Source of the DNA: Prevotellaceae bacterium | GTDB taxonomy: Bacteria; Bacteroidota; Bacteroidia; Bacteroidales; Bacteroidaceae | Length of the DNA: 18,146 bases | Direction: 5' to 3' | Assembly (NCBI GenBank): GCA_905371275.1 | Contig: CAJPLH010000020.1 | Location: forward strand, 1 to 18,146 | In this document: in pieces, positions 14,834 to 18,146 of the stretch | Position numbering within the stretch: position 1 is the stretch's first letter | How the letters are laid out: each line of letters starts with the position of its first letter | Program-made: the position numbers and the translations under genes | The notes under the pieces: generated by a model | Told to the model about the DNA's origin: nothing | Seen by the model: only the letters and a program-made list of their open reading frames with translations | The model's database searches: none

Positions 14834-16654
14834 TTAGTGTTGCTGTTTCTGTGCTTGCTTGATGAGATTATAAGCACGATATAAGCCTAATTCTCCTGCT
14901 TTGCTGAGATCGGCTATAGCTTTTATGTTATTGTTGTGAAGGAGTGCTGCCACAGCTCTATTAAAATAGGCTTCAGCCATACGATCGTCTAGTTGAATAG
15001 CCTGAGAGAAAGCCGTTTCTGCTTCTGATAATTTCCCCTGAGATGCTAAGACACACCCTATATTATAATGTATCATTGCAGATTGGGGCTGGAGTCTTTC
15101 TGCACGTTTCAGAAGCGCCAAGGCTTTGTCTCCATCCACTTCGATTAAACTAGAAGCTTCTTGCGATAGCAATAAAACAGAATGTTCAACCGTTTGCTGA
15201 TGAAGCCATTTACGCAGTTCTGACAAGGGGACAATAGAACTAGATTCTTCTGCGCAAACTTCGGCATTGTGCGACTTCAATACAGAAGATGTTGATAAAA
15301 ACAAGACGCTTTTGTACCCATTGCTGCTTGCTGTTGTCGCTGTGACGCGATACATCGGCAAGAAAACTCGTTCAACCTTTTTGTTCTGAATACGTCCTGA
15401 CGTTGCTGTCAATCGCACACGCAAAGAATCTTCTGGCTCTTCTTTCAGCTGTTGATATTGCTCCAATTCAAATTCTGAATGCGTTTTCACTTTCTTAATC
15501 GAAGCACGCTTTTGTGGCGCAAAAAAGAAGTCTAGTTCTGCCCGCTGCACTTTTGTTTCGTCCATTAGTGCAGCTTTTGTCTTGCCTAGTCGTCTATAAT
15601 TACGAGCACGCGCTGCATATCCCGCCCAGAAGCGAGGATAGATTTTAATTAGCGTTGTGTAGTCTTTTATTGCTTGACCATAATTCCCCACTCTCTCACT
15701 TAAAATGGCACGATTATAGGCCGCAAGCGTGTTATGAGGTTCTTTGTGCAACACAAAATCAAAATCTTTGATGGCGCGATTATCATCGCCAACAAACGAT
15801 CTCAAAAGCCCTCTATTATAGTGCGCCACAAAATGCTGAGGAATAAGCCGTATCACTTCATCATAATCCTTGAGTGCATCATCATATTTTCTAAGACTGT
15901 GACGAACGGCTGCTCGCATTAGAAAAGATTCGGCTTCCATCGGATCGATGATCGTGGCCTTCGTTAGAAAACTATCAGCTTCAACATAGCGTTTGTGGCG
16001 GAGAGCATATTGTCCCTTGAAATTCCACATATTTGCATCGCGTGGAGTGAGTTGAAGCAACGTGTCCGCCCAAGCTAAAGCCTTAAGCGTATCTTTTTGA
16101 GCAAGTGAAATTTCCACTTTTGCAAGATAGACTTTTGAGTAATTTGGCCAACGTGCTATAAAATAGTCGGTTTCAGCTGTTGCTTTAGCGTAATCCTTTA
16201 ATTGTAATAGGCTTACAATCTTATTGAATCGTACGTTTTGTTGCCATGGGTTTTGCTGCAAAACATGATCGTAGTCGGCAATAGCCTGTGGGAACATCCG
16301 ATGTTGTCCAAGACACATCCCACGCAGTTCATAAAACTCAAGTCGAAAAGGATTAAGACCAATGGCTTTATCTAAATCGGCAATGGCACTGTCATAGTCT
16401 TCTAGGCGAGCTTTGGCATCAGCTCTGTGAAAATAGGCTTCTGCCATAGAAGGACGCGCTTCAATGACACGATTAAAATAGTGAATTGCAGTGATATAGT
16501 CGTCATAAGTGAGGGCTACTCTACCCATGGTGAGCACGTTTTCTACATCAGTTTGTGCTCTGCTTGCTAGCGCAAACAGAGCACAGACCATAACTAGGCT
16601 TGCATATTTTAGCCACCCAGCATAAGAAAAAACCAAACTTCGCCAATATCTCAT
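14834..16654 (-). CDS. Exported TPR-repeat protein
   Basis: A 606-residue protein with a signal peptide (hydrophobic core about 17-30, likely cleavage after Ala33 in SRA-QT), so it is exported to the periplasm or beyond. Tetratricopeptide repeats run from about 39 to 370, recognisable from repeated A-Y-X-R-A / Y-X-X-A-I-X-D-Y-X-X-A-I patterns. A non-repeat stretch at about 375-495 is rich in charged residues and predicted strands. Two or more further repeats fill 500-590. TPRs bind partner proteins; I recognise no catalytic motif. It lies 63 bases after def, and its stop directly abuts the U32 start. The operon setting suggests coordinated expression, but its partners are unknown. Confidence 0.87.
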   Translation of the reverse strand: MRYWRSLVFSYAGWLKYASLVMVCALFALASRAQTDVENVLTMGRVALTYDDYITAIHYFNRVIEARPSMAEAYFHRADAKARLEDYDSAIADLDKAIGLNPFRLEFYELRGMCLGQHRMFPQAIADYDHVLQQNPWQQNVRFNKIVSLLQLKDYAKATAETDYFIARWPNYSKVYLAKVEISLAQKDTLKALAWADTLLQLTPRDANMWNFKGQYALRHKRYVEADSFLTKATIIDPMEAESFLMRAAVRHSLRKYDDALKDYDEVIRLIPQHFVAHYNRGLLRSFVGDDNRAIKDFDFVLHKEPHNTLAAYNRAILSERVGNYGQAIKDYTTLIKIYPRFWAGYAARARNYRRLGKTKAALMDETKVQRAELDFFFAPQKRASIKKVKTHSEFELEQYQQLKEEPEDSLRVRLTATSGRIQNKKVERVFLPMYRVTATTASSNGYKSVLFLSTSSVLKSHNAEVCAEESSSIVPLSELRKWLHQQTVEHSVLLLSQEASSLIEVDGDKALALLKRAERLQPQSAMIHYNIGCVLASQGKLSEAETAFSQAIQLDDRMAEAYFNRAVAALLHNNNIKAIADLSKAGELGLYRAYNLIKQAQKQQH

Positions 16655-16717
16655 TATGATAGAGAGCAGAGGTTAGAAAATAGCCGACTGAGCACTCGAC
16701 TTTATGATAGACTATTG

Positions 16718-17272
16718 CTATTTAGCCTTAGTCTTGTAGTGACAACGCACCTTGCCTTCGAGCAAGTTGTTGAGCTTCTTTTTAATCAGCTGTTTGCGCA
16801 TTGGTGAGATGTAGTCAATAAAGAGTTTACCATCTAAATGGTCTATCTCATGTTGCAACACTCTCGCCAAGAATCCGTCCACCCATTCATCGTGTTCGTT
16901 AAACTCTGTGTCCATCCACTTCACACGAACACGTTTAGGACGTTTCACAGACTCGTGGATGCCAGGAATTGAAAGACATCCTTCCTCGTAGCTACCAATA
17001 TTTTCCTCATCTGCTTCTACAATATGCGCATTGATGAACGCACGATTGAAATCCTTATATTCTGGATAGTCATCGGATAGACCGTCTAGGCCAACAACGA
17101 GTAAGCGGATAGGAAGACCGATTTGAGGAGCAGCCAAACCCACGCCGTCACTCTCTTCCATAGTCTCAAACATATTGTCAATGAGTTCTGAAAGATTAGG
17201 ATAGTCGGCAGTGATGTCTTGTGCAACCTCACGCAATACAGGTTGTCCGTAAAGATAGATAGGTAATGTCAT
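16718..17272 (-). CDS. def: Peptide deformylase
   Basis: Def removes the formyl group from the N-terminal methionine of new proteins, using a catalytic metal, in the cytoplasm. The 184-residue protein carries all three family motifs: GVGLAAPQ at 43-50, EEGCLS at 96-101 with metal ligand Cys99, and HEIDH at 141-145 with ligands His141 and His145 and catalytic Glu142. It is slightly longer than the E. coli enzyme because of a charged segment near 62-92 and a basic C-terminal tail. It lies 41 bases after the interrupted ruvX gene on the same strand, and the pair is probably co-transcribed. Confidence 0.98.
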   Translation of the reverse strand: MTLPIYLYGQPVLREVAQDITADYPNLSELIDNMFETMEESDGVGLAAPQIGLPIRLLVVGLDGLSDDYPEYKDFNRAFINAHIVEADEENIGSYEEGCLSIPGIHESVKRPKRVRVKWMDTEFNEHDEWVDGFLARVLQHEIDHLDGKLFIDYISPMRKQLIKKKLNNLLEGKVRCHYKTKAK

Positions 17273-17313
17273 AATTCTTGAGTGTAAAGTCGGGGGATTC
17301 TCAGTAAGAAGAC

Positions 17314-17733
17314 CTAAAATCCATTGCGACGTTGTTCCATATAGTTTTGTAAGATGATGGTTGCTGAGATTTCGTCCACCAATGCTTTGTCGCGACGCTT
17401 CATTTTTCCTATTCCGCTCTCCAAAATTGCCCGATGAGCCAACACGGAAGTAAATCGTTCATCGTAAAACTCAATCGGTATGTGCGGCAAAGCCTTAGCC
17501 AGCGTACCAGTAAAGCTTCTCACACGTGCTTGGTTCTCAGATGGCTGACCATTAGGTTGCACGGGGAGTCCGATGACTATGCGCTCCACTTCTTCTTTAG
17601 CGGTGTAATCCAACAAAAACTTCAGAAGTTATTTCGTGTCGATAGTGGTAAGGCCGTTAGCAATCAACTGTAATGTGACTGTCACAGCGATGCCCGTCCG
17701 CTTTTTCCCGTAATCAATAGAGAGTATGCGCAT
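17314..17733 (-). pseudogene. ruvX: Holliday-junction-resolvase-like protein with in-frame stop
   Basis: The frame from the ATG at 17733 to TAG at 17314 has 140 codons, the normal size of RuvX/YqgF, a nuclease-fold protein important for 16S rRNA 5' processing and possibly recombination. The N-terminus reads MRILSIDYGKKRTGIA, with the first catalytic Asp7. The C-terminal part carries DERFTS and DEISATIIL, the expected further acidic sites. Codon 35 is TAA (17631-17629), between TK and LLKF, where related proteins generally have a sense codon, often Glu. No reading-frame shift is present. The post-stop part alone (from a TTG at 17616, 100 residues) lacks Asp7 and would not be active. Position 19 is also Val where I recall Asp in related Bacteroidales proteins. 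It may be a sequencing error, a real null allele or a readthrough gene. Confidence 0.82.
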
Positions 17734-17774
17734 AGAAAAATGAGTAGTTCAAAATATGCCACGATATAGCAAAG

Positions 17775-17806
17775 CAAAATTACAGAGAAAAGCTGAGAAT
17801 AGCAAG
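17775..17806 (-). promoter_or_regulatory. Promoter of the ruvX-def-TPR-U32 cluster
   Basis: Read leftward, CTTG (17806-17803) and TAATTTTG (17782-17775) are separated by 20 bases. The -7 box is exact and the -33 box is partial. Transcription would start near 17769, about 36 bases before the ruvX ATG. Between this promoter and the right repeat (17807-17908) I see no gene. Confidence 0.55.
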
Positions 17807-17902
17807 TTTTTTGTCCGTTTTCACTCAACTAATGCTTTGCATCTTCATATTTGTGGAGTCAACCATCAAGTGCAGCCCTATCCCTACTTTCAAAATAGAT
17901 GT

Positions 17903-18098
17903 GCAATGTCTTCTATCCCTTTTCTGCAGTTGAATATCATTACAACAGAGCGATGATTAAGAGAACTTTGCAAATCGCATCCTTCCATTTAACGCGACTT
18001 TTTGAACTCAGAAAAAGTTGTTGAGAAATACGCGATTCTCAGCGCGTTTGAAAATCGCAAGTTTCAGGCAGTTTTGCAAGAAATCCCCTCATTTTAGC
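17903..18098 (-). repeat. Right copy of the dispersed repeat, inverted to the left copy (core 17909-18067)
   Basis: The reverse complement of 17909-18067 aligns to 32-190 without gaps (148 of 159 identical). The two hairpins keep identical stems and loops. Similarity fades outward over 18068-18098, and no clear boundary or target-site duplication can be read. Relative to the neighbouring gene it has the same orientation as the left copy: its inner end faces the start of the nearest operon (ruvX here, the amylase there). The remaining 48 bases to the window end show no gene. Confidence 0.9.
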
Positions 18099-18146
18099 GA
18101 AACAATCCGTTGTTTGTGATAAAACAACACGTTGTTCGCGCAATTT

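Noticed and set aside
17756..17956. 66-residue rightward reading frame upstream of ruvX
   Set aside because: It covers the ruvX promoter and runs into the right repeat; no family resemblance.
1..18146. Composite transposon or genomic island bounded by inverted repeats
   Set aside because: No transposase, integrase or target-site duplication is visible, and the genes between are conserved core genes.
1..18146. CRISPR array or defence system
   Set aside because: No regularly spaced short repeats and no recognisable effector, nuclease or toxin-antitoxin genes were seen on either strand.

Overview
The window looks like an ordinary chromosomal segment from a Bacteroidota bacterium, most likely Bacteroidales and perhaps Prevotellaceae. 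This rests on three things: Bacteroidales-type proteins (the PyrB-PyrI pair, FabI, a Rossmann/DUF2520 protein beside a KdsC-type phosphatase), start codons without clear Shine-Dalgarno sequences, and several matches to the Bacteroidota promoter (TTTG, 19-21 bp, TAnnTTTG). The species call is inference from protein flavour, not from a marker gene.

Layout: genes on the left half run rightward and genes on the right half run leftward, converging on a strong intrinsic terminator at 8871-8905. Rightward arm: a cytoplasmic GH13 amylase-family enzyme, ispE (isoprenoid precursors) and an HD-domain protein form one probable operon. Next comes fabI with its own promoter and terminator. Then come a DUF2520 oxidoreductase, a KdsC-like phosphatase, Maf and a small lipoprotein, followed by a 422-bp gene-less gap and a lone family 2 glycosyltransferase.

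Leftward arm, in order of transcription: ruvX (interrupted), def, a TPR protein, a U32-family protein and a lipid-anchored, membrane-spanning zinc-ribbon protein; then pyrB-pyrI-glyA, which joins aspartate carbamoyltransferase and its regulatory subunit to serine hydroxymethyltransferase. Most content is housekeeping: envelope lipids and LPS sugar, pyrimidine and one-carbon metabolism, translation and N-terminal processing.

Two things stand out. First, both ends of the window carry the same repeat in inverted orientation: a 159-bp ungapped core with 11 mismatches, at 32-190 and 17909-18067, containing two hairpins that are identical in both copies. No transposase lies between them, so it is best read as a dispersed intergenic repeat at which this assembly piece probably ends. 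Second, the reading frame of the normally essential ruvX is full length but has an in-frame TAA at codon 35, just after the segment holding the first catalytic aspartate. I did not find a defence, CRISPR, phage or transposon system.
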